A model generated the notes under the pieces. The model saw only the letters and a list, made by a program, of their open reading frames with translations, did no database searches and was not told the origin of the DNA. From the NCBI GenBank assembly GCA_958295925.1, contig CATQHL010000001.1:1623753-1687752 (forward strand): 64,000 bases of DNA. The letters run 5' to 3'. Position numbers and translations under genes: made by a program. Below, in pieces: positions 41,524 through 50,774 of this stretch (its first letter is position 1; each line of letters begins with the position of its first letter). Source of the DNA: an uncultured Acidimicrobiales bacterium (GTDB taxonomy: Bacteria; Actinomycetota; Acidimicrobiia; Acidimicrobiales; CATQHL01).

Positions 41524-42300
41524 TCACAGAACCTTTAGCTCTTCGAGCAGGGCGACGATGCGCTCGTGACCCGTCCCGTCGTCTTCGCAGATCTCCCCAC
41601 CACCTCGCTCAGGCACCGGGGAGACGTCGATTATCCGCTGACGTGCGCCCGTCCAACCCACCTCGGACGGCTCGAGGCCCAGGCCGGCCAGCGTCAGCAT
41701 TTCGGTGGGTTTCGACTTGGCGGCCATTATCCCCCTGAAGGAGGGGTAGCGAGGCTCTACCACGCCGGCTGTAACCGAGACCACCGCCGGCAGCGGGCAG
41801 GCCACCTCGTCGTAGCCGTACTCAGCCTGTCGCCGCACCAGCAGGCCGTCGGAGCCCACCTCCACCGACTTTGCGAACGTCACCGACGGCAGGGAGAGCA
41901 GCTCCGCTATCTGGGCGGGCACCGTTCCCGTGTACCCGTCGGTGGATTCCGTGGCGGTCAAGATCAAGTCGGGCTGCGTCCGCCGCAACGCCGCGGCCAG
42001 CACCTTGGCTGTGCCCAGCGCATCGCTTCCAGCCAGAGCGTCGTCGCTGATTATCACGGCGGCGTCGGCGCCCATCGCCAGGGCCGTGCGAATCCCGCCC
42101 ACTTCGCCCGTCGGCGACATCGACACCAGCACCACCTCCCCCCCGGCGGCCTCCGCGAGCTGAAGAGCCATCTCCACCCCGTAGGAGTCGGACTCGTCAA
42201 GGATGAGCTTCTCGTCGCGCGCCAGTGTCTTGCCGTCGGCGTCGAGCCGACCAGGATTGGCCGGGTCGGGTATCTGTTTAACGCAGACTGCGATTTTCAC
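41524..42300 (-). CDS. etfB: Electron transfer flavoprotein beta subunit
   Basis: 258 residues, AMP-binding subunit of the EtfAB heterodimer. I chose the GTG at 42300, which gives the family N-terminus VKIAVCVKQIPDP; the open frame above it has no similarity. Motifs: SYGVEMALQLAE, ATESTDGYTGTVPAQIAELL and PRYPSFRGIMAAKSKP. First of the two-gene etfBA operon. Confidence 0.94.
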   Translation of the reverse strand: MKIAVCVKQIPDPANPGRLDADGKTLARDEKLILDESDSYGVEMALQLAEAAGGEVVLVSMSPTGEVGGIRTALAMGADAAVIISDDALAGSDALGTAKVLAAALRRTQPDLILTATESTDGYTGTVPAQIAELLSLPSVTFAKSVEVGSDGLLVRRQAEYGYDEVACPLPAVVSVTAGVVEPRYPSFRGIMAAKSKPTEMLTLAGLGLEPSEVGWTGARQRIIDVSPVPERGGGEICEDDGTGHERIVALLEELKVL

Positions 42301-42437
42301 ACCTTGATTGTGTTGCCTGCGCCCCCGGATGGCAACTCGGAATGGCAAATCACGCCTTGCGACACTCGAGCGCCTTTGCGCATGAGTATGCCTTTGCCGC
42401 ATAGTTATTCCTTGGCGTAACAAGGCGGCTAGCGTGC

Positions 42438-43391
42438 TTGCGACAGGCCAAGCGTTCTCGAGAGGAGCCGTTGCTGAAGCTGTTGCTGATAGTGAACCCG
42501 TCCGCATCGGCAGTATCGCCTAGAACGCGCGTTGTGGTCAATCAGGTGCTGTCGTCGCGCCACGAGGTGCGCACTGTGCTCACCACCGGGCGCTACCACG
42601 CCTCCGCACTGGCTCGCCGTGGGGCTGAGTGGGCCGACGCTGTGGTGGCGCTCGGCGGTGACGGCACCCTTAACGAAGCCGCCAACGGCCTTGCCGCAAG
42701 CGAGACGGCCCTGGCTGCGCTCCCTGGCGGTTCCACCAACGTCTTTGCCCGCATGCTCGGTGTTCCCGACGATCCGATGGACGCCGCCGAGGCGACGCTT
42801 CGGGCGCTGGCGGAGGGCAGGATTCGACGGGTGGGGCTGGGGGCTGTGAATCGGCGCTACTTCCTGCTGCACGTGGGGCTGGGTTTCGACGCCGCCGTGG
42901 TTGAACGCGTGGAGCGGAGCGGGCGGCTGAAGCGGGCCCTCAATCACGCCTTGTTCATCTGGTCGACTTTCGAGGTCTGGCTGCGTCATTTTGACAGCAG
43001 CCTTCCGCATTTTCGACTGGAACTTCCCGGCGGACGCAGCGTGATCGGCGGCTACTTCGCCGTTTTCCTGAACTCCAATCCGTACACATACCTGGGTCGC
43101 AGGCCATTCGACTTCGCCCCCGAAGCGACGCTGGACGGTCGGCTCGTGATGCTCTCGGTGCGCCGCTTCACGGCCGTGAACATGATCCGGCTCGCCTTTC
43201 GCGCGCTCCTTGACTCAGACGGGCTGGTCGGAAACCCGCTCGTCCGTCACGCCACCGACTTGCGGGAGGCGACCATGATCGGCCACCGACCCGTCCCGGT
43301 GCAGGTGGACGGCGAGTTCGCAGGGCGCTACGACAGCTTGAAAATCACCCATCACCCGGAAGTCCTGAGGCTGGTAACCCCGGGGGACTGA
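42438..43391 (+). CDS. Diacylglycerol kinase-family lipid kinase
   Basis: About 317 residues from the TTG at 42438; a TTG at 42471 just after AGAGGAG is equally plausible and gives a more usual N-terminus (LKLLLIVNPSAS). Motifs of the DgkB/YegS family: VVALGGDGTLNEAANGL, PGGSTNVFARMLG and the late VQVDGE. Phosphorylates a lipid headgroup such as diacylglycerol. Divergent from etfBA. Confidence 0.85.
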   Translation: MRQAKRSREEPLLKLLLIVNPSASAVSPRTRVVVNQVLSSRHEVRTVLTTGRYHASALARRGAEWADAVVALGGDGTLNEAANGLAASETALAALPGGSTNVFARMLGVPDDPMDAAEATLRALAEGRIRRVGLGAVNRRYFLLHVGLGFDAAVVERVERSGRLKRALNHALFIWSTFEVWLRHFDSSLPHFRLELPGGRSVIGGYFAVFLNSNPYTYLGRRPFDFAPEATLDGRLVMLSVRRFTAVNMIRLAFRALLDSDGLVGNPLVRHATDLREATMIGHRPVPVQVDGEFAGRYDSLKITHHPEVLRLVTPGD

Positions 43392-43455
43392 CCGAGCGTC
43401 TGTTCGAGCACCCCAAGGCTCGTGCAGGCGGACGCCTTCGGCCGGGGGCCTCTCG

Positions 43456-43686
43456 TCAGCCGAAGCCGATGGAGGGTTCGCGTCCCGCCCCCCCTATCTC
43501 AACGTACGCAATGCGCGCCACCGGCACTCCGACCTCCCTGCCGCGCCGGTCGGTGAGCCAGAATACGCCGCCGCCTTCCACGGCGGAGTCGACCAGCGAG
43601 CGGATGCCGGCTTCGTCGACATCGGAGTCCATCTCCAACGACAGCTCACGTCCGCCCTCCGCAATTCCGATTCTCACTGTCACCAT
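43456..43686 (-). CDS. DUF3107-family small protein
   Basis: 76 residues, mostly beta with a short helix: VTVRIGIAEGGRELSLEMD, VFWLTDRRGREVGVPVARIAYVEIG. Matches the actinobacterial DUF3107 pattern in length and content. Downstream of mrp on the same strand with a 36-bp gap. Role unknown. Confidence 0.8.
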   Translation of the reverse strand: MVTVRIGIAEGGRELSLEMDSDVDEAGIRSLVDSAVEGGGVFWLTDRRGREVGVPVARIAYVEIGGAGREPSIGFG

Positions 43687-43722
43687 TTGCTCTCCTTACG
43701 CTTGGCGGTCGCCGATTTCTGC

Positions 43723-44871
43723 TCAGCCCACAAGCCGCAGTTCAGGGTGGTAGCGGCGGGTTGGGGCCAGGTTCACCGCGACTTCCTCGGCAATGTCGGC
43801 AAAGACCTGCCCAGCCTCGCTCTGCGGCTCGACGGCCGCCAGGGGGCTGCCGGAGTCGCACCCCTCCCGCAGCGAAGTCGTCAGCGGAATCCGGCCCAGC
43901 AGCTGAACGCCAAGCCGATCGGCCAACTCCGCGCCGCCGCCTGCGCCGAAGAGTTCGTATCGGCGACCGTCGTCGCCAGTGAACCACGACATGTTCTCGA
44001 TCACTCCCTTCACCTCCAGGTTCACCTTTTGGGCCATGAAAGCCGCCCGCTGAGCGACACGCTGCGCCGCGGGCTGCGGCGTGGTCACTATGTAAACCTC
44101 GCTCTTGGGCAGGAACTGTGAGAGCGAAATCGATATGTCGCCAGTGCCGGGCGGAAGATCGACCACCAGGAAGTCGGGGTCGTCCCAGAAGACGTCGGTC
44201 AGGAACTGCTCCAGCGCCTTGTGGAGCATCGGGCCGCGCCAGATGACCGGCTGATCCTCCTTGGCAAAAAATCCCATTGAAATGCAGCGCACGCCGTGAG
44301 CCTCCGGGGGGACGAGCATCTCTTCGATCACCACGGGGGGGCGGTCGATGCCCAGCATTCGGGGTATGGAAAAGCCCCACACGTCTGCGTCCACCACCGC
44401 CACATTCAGATCGCGGGCCGCGAGGGCCACGGCCAGGTTGGTTGTGACTGTCGACTTGCCCACCCCTCCCTTGCCGGACGCCACCAGCAGCGTCCGGGTG
44501 CGCGAGGAAGGGTCGGCGAAGGGTATGGCGCGCCCGGTGGCGTGGCCGTGAGCCGGGTTCGAGCCAGCCGTGGCGGCCGGGTCGCCGATCAGCTTGGAGC
44601 GCAACTCGGCCCGCTGGGCATCCGTCATCACCCCAAGGGAAACCTGAACCTGCCGGACTCCCCCCAGCGCCCCTACGGCGGTCTTTACACGGTTTTGGAT
44701 TTCCGAGCGCATTGGGCAGCCCTCCACCGTGAGGTCCACCTCGACATGGACTTTGCCTCGAGGGGCCACGCTCACAGAGCGCACCATTTCCAGCTCGACG
44801 ATGCTGCGATTCAGCTCGGGGTCGAGAACGCCGTCGAGCGCCTCGATTACCTGATCCTTGGTGACGGACAT
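43723..44871 (-). CDS. mrp: Fe-S cluster carrier ATPase Mrp/ApbC
   Basis: 382 residues. N-terminal MIP18/DUF59 domain (VIEALDGVLDPELNRSIVEL, EGCPMRSEIQ), then a P-loop domain with the deviant Walker A GKGGVGKSTVTTNLA, DADVWGFSIP and PPGTGDISISLSQ. No CxxC is visible in the C-terminal part. Members ferry Fe-S clusters to apoproteins. ATG at 44871. Confidence 0.92.
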   Translation of the reverse strand: MSVTKDQVIEALDGVLDPELNRSIVELEMVRSVSVAPRGKVHVEVDLTVEGCPMRSEIQNRVKTAVGALGGVRQVQVSLGVMTDAQRAELRSKLIGDPAATAGSNPAHGHATGRAIPFADPSSRTRTLLVASGKGGVGKSTVTTNLAVALAARDLNVAVVDADVWGFSIPRMLGIDRPPVVIEEMLVPPEAHGVRCISMGFFAKEDQPVIWRGPMLHKALEQFLTDVFWDDPDFLVVDLPPGTGDISISLSQFLPKSEVYIVTTPQPAAQRVAQRAAFMAQKVNLEVKGVIENMSWFTGDDGRRYELFGAGGGAELADRLGVQLLGRIPLTTSLREGCDSGSPLAAVEPQSEAGQVFADIAEEVAVNLAPTRRYHPELRLVG

Positions 44872-44992
44872 GCTCCTCCTGCTTTGCCCGGCGACTCTGC
44901 GGCGGGGCGCATACAGGCTATCTGCGCAGTTCCTCTAGCCATTCTCTGGTCTCGGCACGGTCGGCTGCCCTTTGCGCGTCCCGCTCCGCGAG

Positions 44993-45496
44993 CTATTCCT
45001 TTGTCTCTTCCCTATTGGCGTCTATCTTCCTGTCGACACTTGCGAGCCATTCCTTGGTTTCTTCCCGGTTGGCCGCTATTTGTTCGCGCTGTTCGGTTAT
45101 CCGTTCCTTGGTCTCGGCTTTGCTGTCCGCTATCCATTCCTTGGTTTCTTCCCGGTTGGCTGCCATTTGTTCGCGCAGTTCGGTTATCCATTCCTTGGTT
45201 TCGGCTTTGCTGGCCGCTATCCATTCCTTGGTTTCGGCTTTGCTGGCCGCTATCCATTCCTTGGTTTCTTCCCGGTTGGCTGCCATTTGTTCGCGCAGTT
45301 CGGTTATCCATTCCTTTGTCTCGGCTCGGTTGGCCGCGACCTGTTCTTGGATTGCCGCTATCTGCCTGTCGACGTTGTTGGCGTGCCTGTCAATCATCTT
45401 TGTGAATTTTGAGTCAAGACGGCCATCAATCCTGAAAAGTACGAAAGACAGGCCCAAGAAGCCAAGCACTACTGTTATGAGAGTTGCTGTGTCCAT
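44993..45496 (-). CDS. Membrane-anchored coiled-coil protein with ETKEWI repeats
   Basis: 167 residues. One N-terminal transmembrane helix (about 4-22), then about 130 residues of 11-residue repeats of the type AETKEWI(A/T) with EQMAANRE between them; the DNA shows the matching 33-bp periodicity. AAGGGG lies 8 bases before the ATG. The frame stops at a TAG (44993-44995) but the same repeat continues in frame for 24 codons (ETREWLEELRR) to a second TAG at 44918, so the protein seems recently truncated. Shares its plan with 2965-3447 and 31341-32270. Function unknown. Confidence 0.7.
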   Translation of the reverse strand: MDTATLITVVLGFLGLSFVLFRIDGRLDSKFTKMIDRHANNVDRQIAAIQEQVAANRAETKEWITELREQMAANREETKEWIAASKAETKEWIAASKAETKEWITELREQMAANREETKEWIADSKAETKERITEQREQIAANREETKEWLASVDRKIDANREETKE

Positions 45497-45645
45497 TGTG
45501 CTACCCCTTATTTTTGGTCAGGTTTGTTTATTACAGGGGAAGTCACTTCAACCTAGCAGTCCTAGGCGAAGTTGGGGCAAAAACGCCCTTTTGGGGGATA
45601 ATCTATTATTAGCAGCGCAGCGGCAGGATTGCAACCGCATCCCGT

Positions 45646-46956
45646 TCATTCCCCAGAAACCCCGGCGACGAGCATCTCCTCTCGCAGCCGCACCGCAGCC
45701 GCTCTCACATTCTCCGGCGGCTCAAGGTTTTCGAGGGCGTCCAGAGACGCCAGGGCGTCGGCGAATCTCCCCGCCCGATACAACGCCAGCGCCAGCCAGT
45801 AACGAGCCTCAGGGTCGTCGGGGGCCAGCTCCGCGAGCCGCTCCAGCGCCTTGACGCCGTCGTCGAACAGCTCGGGAAACGCCAGGAAGTCTGGTGATGT
45901 GAGCCTGACGCCGCGTCCCATCAGCGCGATTGGGTTGTTCGGGTCTGACAGAAGAACCCACTGGTATATGCGGGCGGCCGCCACCGCATGCCCCTCAAAG
46001 TCCATGAGCCTTCCCGCCAAGGCCGCCGAATGAGAATCGGAGGCGGAGACCAGGGCGTCGAAGTCACCCCAGTCGTCGTCGTCGGGCAGCGCCTCTGTCA
46101 GCCGGTCGGCAAGCTCCCACGAAAGGCCGGACTCTATGCTCTCCCTCAGGTTTGTCCCGTTTACCAGGGCCGTCATTTCCGGCGGCGACGGCGAAGCATC
46201 GAACGCCCGCAAATGCTCCGCTGCGTCGGCGAATCGGCTTTGGCGGGCGGCGACAACAGCTGCGAAGACGCGTGCGTCGGGGTAGTCGTCGTCGGCCGCC
46301 ACTGCCTGCCTCATCCACTCTGCCGCCGCCTGGAGGTCTCCGCGCAGGAACTCCAGCCAGCCTCTCCACGCCAGCGCCTCTGCGTTGGACGGCTCTGCGT
46401 CGAGCACCGAGTGGTAGACGGCGACAGCCTCGTCGTAGAGCCGCAGCGACTCCTCGGCGCTTCCTTCCGCCTGCGCCTCCCGGGCTGCGGCCATCAGCTC
46501 GCGAGCCGCGAAGAGCCTGCCTCTGGTGCTCTCGCGGATGTCGCCCGAGGGCGTGTCGCCCGATGTTCGGAATCCCACCGAGGATGCCAGGGCCGCCCCC
46601 GCCGCTGCGGCCAGCATCGCTGCGACCAATACGACCACCAGCGGGCGCCGCCAACCCGGCGAGCGGACCCGCCGGCTGTCGCCAATGCCGCGGCCGCGGC
46701 CGCCACGGCCTCCCCCAACGCGTCCGCCTGCGTCTAAGTCGCCGCCGCTCCCCCCGCCCTCGCTCGCATCCGGCTTGTTCAGCACCCCTTCCAGCCGAGC
46801 GGCGTATGCCCGGTAGAGCCGCCTGTGGTAGTCGGCGCTCAGGTCGCCCGCCGCCAACTCCCTGTCCAAGTCGTCCAGTGAGCGACGGAGGAACTCCTCT
46901 TCCCGCGCTGCCTCTTCCCGCGGCGTCTCTTCCCGCGGCGTCTCCTCTTCACGCAT
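45646..46956 (-). CDS. TPR protein of the cytochrome c maturation operon (CycH-like)
   Basis: About 436 residues. Acidic N-terminal segment made of EETPREE repeats, a transmembrane helix (about 105-130, VVVLVAAMLAAAAGAALA), then tetratricopeptide repeats (DAEPSNAEALAWRGWLEFLRGDLQAA, and DDPEARYWLALALYRAGRF near the end). Last gene of the ccm operon, overlapping ccmH by 8 bp. CcmI/CycH proteins hold apocytochrome c for haem attachment, which fits plan and position. Confidence 0.75.
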   Translation of the reverse strand: MREEETPREETPREEAAREEEFLRRSLDDLDRELAAGDLSADYHRRLYRAYAARLEGVLNKPDASEGGGSGGDLDAGGRVGGGRGGRGRGIGDSRRVRSPGWRRPLVVVLVAAMLAAAAGAALASSVGFRTSGDTPSGDIRESTRGRLFAARELMAAAREAQAEGSAEESLRLYDEAVAVYHSVLDAEPSNAEALAWRGWLEFLRGDLQAAAEWMRQAVAADDDYPDARVFAAVVAARQSRFADAAEHLRAFDASPSPPEMTALVNGTNLRESIESGLSWELADRLTEALPDDDDWGDFDALVSASDSHSAALAGRLMDFEGHAVAAARIYQWVLLSDPNNPIALMGRGVRLTSPDFLAFPELFDDGVKALERLAELAPDDPEARYWLALALYRAGRFADALASLDALENLEPPENVRAAAVRLREEMLVAGVSGE

Positions 46957-47434
46957 CCAGCGCCTCCTCTTCCCGCGGTGTCTGATCCTCACGCATTGTC
47001 GCCGGCTGCGCGGCTTCAGGCGGTGCGCGCCAGCGCCAGAACGCCAAACCCAGCGCGGCCGCTGCGGTGACGCCCACGATCACGGGGATGATCCACACCA
47101 GGGCGGCGAACCCCCTCCCAGGAGGCGTCAGCAGGACGGCCTCGCCGTAACGGGCGGCAAAGAAGGCCAAGATCTCCTCGTCGGACTCCCCGTCGTCAAC
47201 CCGACGGGCGATGTCGGCTCGCATTTCCACTGCGACCGTCACGTTGGAGTCGGCCACAGACTCCCCGGCGCACTGTGGGCAGCGCAGGCTGCGGGCGATG
47301 TGGGCGGCCCGCTGAGAGTCGCTGCGATCGCCTCCCGCAGCCAGTGACCCGTACGTGAGCATTACCACGACGCCCACCGCCAGCGCCGCCCACGAGAGGC
47401 GGCGTGCGCGCACGCCTCGAAATCGGCCGCTCAA
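46949..47434 (-). CDS. ccmH: Cytochrome c maturation protein CcmH
   Basis: 161 residues. N-terminal signal anchor, the redox motif LRCPQC (residues about 50-55) followed by GESVADSNVTVAVEMRADI, and a C-terminal transmembrane helix (FAALVWIIPVIVGVTAAAAL). CcmH reduces apocytochrome cysteines before haem attachment. The 4-bp overlap with ccmG shows operon coupling. Its last codons (TPREEEALDA) resemble the start of the next gene. Confidence 0.92.
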   Translation of the reverse strand: MSGRFRGVRARRLSWAALAVGVVVMLTYGSLAAGGDRSDSQRAAHIARSLRCPQCAGESVADSNVTVAVEMRADIARRVDDGESDEEILAFFAARYGEAVLLTPPGRGFAALVWIIPVIVGVTAAAALGLAFWRWRAPPEAAQPATMREDQTPREEEALDA

Positions 47435-48114
47435 CTTGCTTGCGCTGCGGCGTCCTCGAGCGCAGCGATGCGATCGTCGAGCTGATCGGCTGTCACCCCG
47501 TATGTGCCCACGAACTTGTCCACCACGTAGCCGGCGGGGGAGACCAGGTAGGTCTCAGGCACGGCTGTCACCCCGTATTCCAGCCACACCGGGCCGACTC
47601 CCTCGGCGATCACCGGCCAGTCGCCGCCCTGCTGCTCGAAGAATTCCCGCACCGCCCCGGGCGCATCGTCAAATGCGACGGTCACGACGACGGCGTCTAG
47701 CGAGACGGCGTGCCGCCTGCTGAACTCGACAAGCTCAGGATGCTCGACTCGGCACCCCACGCACCAGGTGGCGAAGAAGTTCACCACCACCCAGCGGCCC
47801 CGGTGGTCGTCGAGGTCGAAGAACTCCCCGCCTATGGTCTCGCCCTCGATGTCGGGCGCGGGCAGGCCCACGGCCAACTCGTCGATGAGTGCCCCACGCT
47901 GGGGGCGGCTGACCGCGAAGACGACCACGAGGATGGCCATGGAGATGGCAACCGCCAAGGCTGCCAGCCGAACCGACCTGTACAGCCAGCCCCGATGTCG
48001 GGTCTCGCCCGTCGACTTGTGGCGTTTCGACGAGCGCCGGGCAGCCGGCGGATGCTCAGCGGGCGGGTGCCGCGACTGCGAGGCATCTGCGCCGCCGTGA
48101 TTCCCCTCAGTCAT
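47431..48114 (-). CDS. ccmG: Thioredoxin-like CcmG/DsbE
   Basis: About 227 residues from the ATG at 48114, which overlaps the end of ccmF. A His/Arg-rich cytoplasmic leader, one transmembrane helix (about 47-68), then a thioredoxin fold with NFFATWCVGCRVEHPELVEF and the cis-proline loop VTAVPETYLVSP. Supplies reductant to CcmH and apocytochrome c outside the membrane. Confidence 0.92.
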   Translation of the reverse strand: MTEGNHGGADASQSRHPPAEHPPAARRSSKRHKSTGETRHRGWLYRSVRLAALAVAISMAILVVVFAVSRPQRGALIDELAVGLPAPDIEGETIGGEFFDLDDHRGRWVVVNFFATWCVGCRVEHPELVEFSRRHAVSLDAVVVTVAFDDAPGAVREFFEQQGGDWPVIAEGVGPVWLEYGVTAVPETYLVSPAGYVVDKFVGTYGVTADQLDDRIAALEDAAAQAS

Positions 48115-50197
48115 CCGCCCGTCGTCCAGCCAGTCGCCCGCCCGCCGCCCAGCCGTCATCGTGCCCGTCGTCCAGCCAGTCGCCCGCCCGTCGCCCAGCC
48201 CGCATCGTGCCCGCCGCCGCTTCCAGGTCGGGTTCGCCTCCTTGCCTCCGCCTCACGACAGCCTCCGCCGACGTCGGGTCGGTGGGCAGACGACGCCGCC
48301 TCCCCGGGAAGGCCGCCAACAGCACCCCCCCCAGCATCACTGCGCCCCCCACCCACAGCCAGACGACCAGCGGCTGGCGCACTGCCCGCAGCACCAGCGT
48401 CCCGTCGGTCTGATCGGGCAGACGCACGACCGCCAGCTGAACATCCCGCAGGGGCGAGGAGAGCGTGGCCGGATGCCCTACCACCTGGCCGCGCAGCGAG
48501 TAGCGGCTCACCGCCGGCTCGGCGCAGCAGCGGCCGTCCACCTCAACAAGCGCCCGCAACTCTTCGCGCTCCGGGCGGGTCAGCGTCTCGGTGCCGACGA
48601 ACCGCAGTTCGTGGCCGGCGAACTGCCTGGTCTCCCCGACGGACAGCGCAAGCTCGGCCTGCTGCAGATACGCGCTGCTCGCTGCGAAGGCCACGGCCAC
48701 AATCACCACCCCTATATGCACCACCATCCCCCCGTTCGCCCGCCCCAGCAACCCGCGCAGCCCTTGCCGACGAGCGGCCAGAATCAGCTGACGCCCCGCC
48801 GCCCCTGCGGCGAAGCCGCCCAGGGTAAAGGCCAGCAGGGGCGCCAGTCCACGCGCCCCCAGCCCCAGCGCCAATCCCAGCGCGGCCGCCCCCGTCCAGG
48901 CTGGCCCAAGCAGCCGCCGCGAGGCCACCTCGGCCGATGCGGCACGCCAGGGCAGAGCGGGCGCAGCCGCCATCAGAAACAGCAGCGCCAGTCCCACGGG
49001 CATCGTCATGCGGGTGAAGTAAGGCGCCCCCACGCTTATCCGGCGGCCGTTCACCGCCTCGACGATGAGCGGGAAGACCGTCCCCAGCAGAACCACCAGG
49101 GCGAAAGCCGCGAACAGCAGGTTGTTGGCCAGAAACGTCCCCTCCCGGCTTAGGGCGGAGTCCACCCGCCCCGGCGAGCGCAGCCGATCCCCGCGCAGCC
49201 CGACCAGCACCACCACCGCAGCGGCCACCAGTCCAAAGAACCCAAGCAGAGCAGGGCCGATGCCCGAAGTGGTGAAGGAGTGAACCGAGTCGATGATGCC
49301 CGAGCGGGTGATGAACGTGCCCAGAATGGTGAGCGCGAACGTGGCACTGACCAGGGAGATGTTCCACACTCGCAGCATCCCCCGACGCTCTTGCAACATC
49401 GATGAGTGCAGATAGGCGGTGGCGGTCAGCCAGGGTAGGAATGAGACGTTTTCCACCGGGTCCCACGCCCAGTAGCCGCCCCAGCCCAGGGTGTCGTACG
49501 ACCACCACGCCCCCAGGACGATCCCCGCCGTGAGGAACCCCCACGCCCACAGGCTCCAGCGTCGGGTGGCGGCCACCCACCTCTCATCGCCCCCAGAGGT
49601 GATTAGCGAGGCCATTGCGAAGGCGAACGGCACGGTGAAGCCCACGTATCCCAGGTAGAGCATCGGAGGGTGGACGACCATCAGGGGGTTGTCCTGCAGC
49701 AGCGGGTTTGGCCCTGGGCCGTCGAAGCCCGGCGGGGCGGCAAATGCGCGGAAAGGATCTGCAGGCCCGACCATGAGCGCAAAAAAGAAGACTGCCGGGA
49801 CGAGCGCGCAGACGAGCGCCCAGGAGGTTTGACGAACTTCGCCCTGCCGCCCGAAGCGCCACGCCATCATCACCAGGTAACCGGCCAGCACCAGGCCCCA
49901 CAGCAGGATGGAGCCTTCCAGGGCAGCCCAGGCGGTGGCGAAGTTGAAGAGGGCGGCGGTGCGGGTGCTGCCGTTGTTGGCCACGTACTCCACGGTGAAG
50001 TCACGGGTGATGAGAGCCCGCTCCAGGGCGACGAAGGCGATCACCGCCCCGATCAGCACGCCCCAGACGAGGGCGCGCCCCAGCTTTGCGAGACCCTCGT
50101 CGCGCAGCGCCAGGGAAGCCCCCAGCGTCAGCACTGCGGCAGATGCGCAGCAAAGCGCCGCTATCACGCCCAAGTCGCCGAGGACGAGGTTGCTCAT
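48107..50197 (-). CDS. ccmF: Haem lyase subunit CcmF
   Basis: 696 residues with many transmembrane helices. The WWD-type haem-handling segment is visible as GAWWSYDTLGWGGYWAWDPVENVSF written here in two parts, GAWWSYDTLGWGG and YWAWDPVENVSF. Downstream are LTILGTFITRSGIIDSVHSF and the periplasmic region before the last helix. The last 40 or so residues are abnormal (GRRAGDWLDDG-type), created by a 46-bp tandem duplication (48117-48208) that shifts frame. Acts with CcmH to attach haem. Confidence 0.93.
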   Translation of the reverse strand: MSNLVLGDLGVIAALCCASAAVLTLGASLALRDEGLAKLGRALVWGVLIGAVIAFVALERALITRDFTVEYVANNGSTRTAALFNFATAWAALEGSILLWGLVLAGYLVMMAWRFGRQGEVRQTSWALVCALVPAVFFFALMVGPADPFRAFAAPPGFDGPGPNPLLQDNPLMVVHPPMLYLGYVGFTVPFAFAMASLITSGGDERWVAATRRWSLWAWGFLTAGIVLGAWWSYDTLGWGGYWAWDPVENVSFLPWLTATAYLHSSMLQERRGMLRVWNISLVSATFALTILGTFITRSGIIDSVHSFTTSGIGPALLGFFGLVAAAVVVLVGLRGDRLRSPGRVDSALSREGTFLANNLLFAAFALVVLLGTVFPLIVEAVNGRRISVGAPYFTRMTMPVGLALLFLMAAAPALPWRAASAEVASRRLLGPAWTGAAALGLALGLGARGLAPLLAFTLGGFAAGAAGRQLILAARRQGLRGLLGRANGGMVVHIGVVIVAVAFAASSAYLQQAELALSVGETRQFAGHELRFVGTETLTRPEREELRALVEVDGRCCAEPAVSRYSLRGQVVGHPATLSSPLRDVQLAVVRLPDQTDGTLVLRAVRQPLVVWLWVGGAVMLGGVLLAAFPGRRRRLPTDPTSAEAVVRRRQGGEPDLEAAAGTMRAGRRAGDWLDDGHDDGWAAGGRLAGRRADD
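48117..48208 (-). repeat. 46-bp tandem duplication at the ccmF 3' end
   Basis: Units 48117-48162 and 48163-48208 are nearly identical. Because 46 is not a multiple of three, the second copy is read in another frame, giving an unusual C-terminus to CcmF and extending an open frame upstream of ccmG. Confidence 0.8.
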
Positions 50198-50201
50198 CGC
50201 C

Positions 50202-50741
50202 TCAGCAGGCTTCTGCTGCGGCGGGGATTAGGCGCTCCGGGTAGTCGTCGCGGTATTCGTTGTCGTGCTTTACGAGCATGCGGTCGCTGGCGAAATAGAA
50301 GCCGGCGTTGGCCCCGCAGGCGAAGGAGTCAAGATCGGCGGGGCGTCCCTGCCGCCAGCGCCCCTCGAGCACCACCGGGACGCCCGGGGCGAACAAGTCG
50401 GGCGGCGACCCCACGTGCACCACGTCGGCCCTCACACCGCCGAAGGCCATCGAGAAGGCAACCGCCGGGGAGAAGTCCACGCGCGTCTCCGTCACGCTGT
50501 TGGCCAAAGGCGTCCCCTGCAGCCGGAAGCGCCGATCCCCCATCTCCGGACGCTGCTCCACAGCCTCGTCCACGTTCAAAAAGAACAGCGACGCCCCCGA
50601 TACAAGCTGGAGGAGGGCGAAGGCGATCCCCCCGGCGACGATCAGGCTGAGCGCAATGCCGTATAGACGACGCCTCCCGCCACGCCGACCTCGTCTCCCG
50701 CCGCCGCCACGCCGCAGCGGCGTGAGGTCAAGGTCGGCGAC
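50202..50741 (-). CDS. ccmE: Haem chaperone CcmE, start codon unclear
   Basis: The protein is clear: DLDLTPLRR, a basic stretch, a transmembrane helix (LYGIALSLIVAGGIAFALL), FFLNVDEAV, an OB-fold and the haem-binding VKHDNEYRDDYPER with His and Tyr. It carries haem from CcmC to CcmF. Between the in-frame TAG that ends ccmD (50777-50775) and the transmembrane helix there is no ATG, GTG or TTG. I set the limit at the GTC at 50741, where homologues would begin (VADLDLTP). Options are a rare start codon, a base error turning GTG into GTC, or read-through from ccmD, which is in the same frame. Confidence 0.8.
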   Translation of the reverse strand, partial: VADLDLTPLRRGGGGRRGRRGGRRRLYGIALSLIVAGGIAFALLQLVSGASLFFLNVDEAVEQRPEMGDRRFRLQGTPLANSVTETRVDFSPAVAFSMAFGGVRADVVHVGSPPDLFAPGVPVVLEGRWRQGRPADLDSFACGANAGFYFASDRMLVKHDNEYRDDYPERLIPAAAEAC

Positions 50742-50774
50742 CTTATTGTCGGCGCTGTTTGCTCCCGTCGTGGC

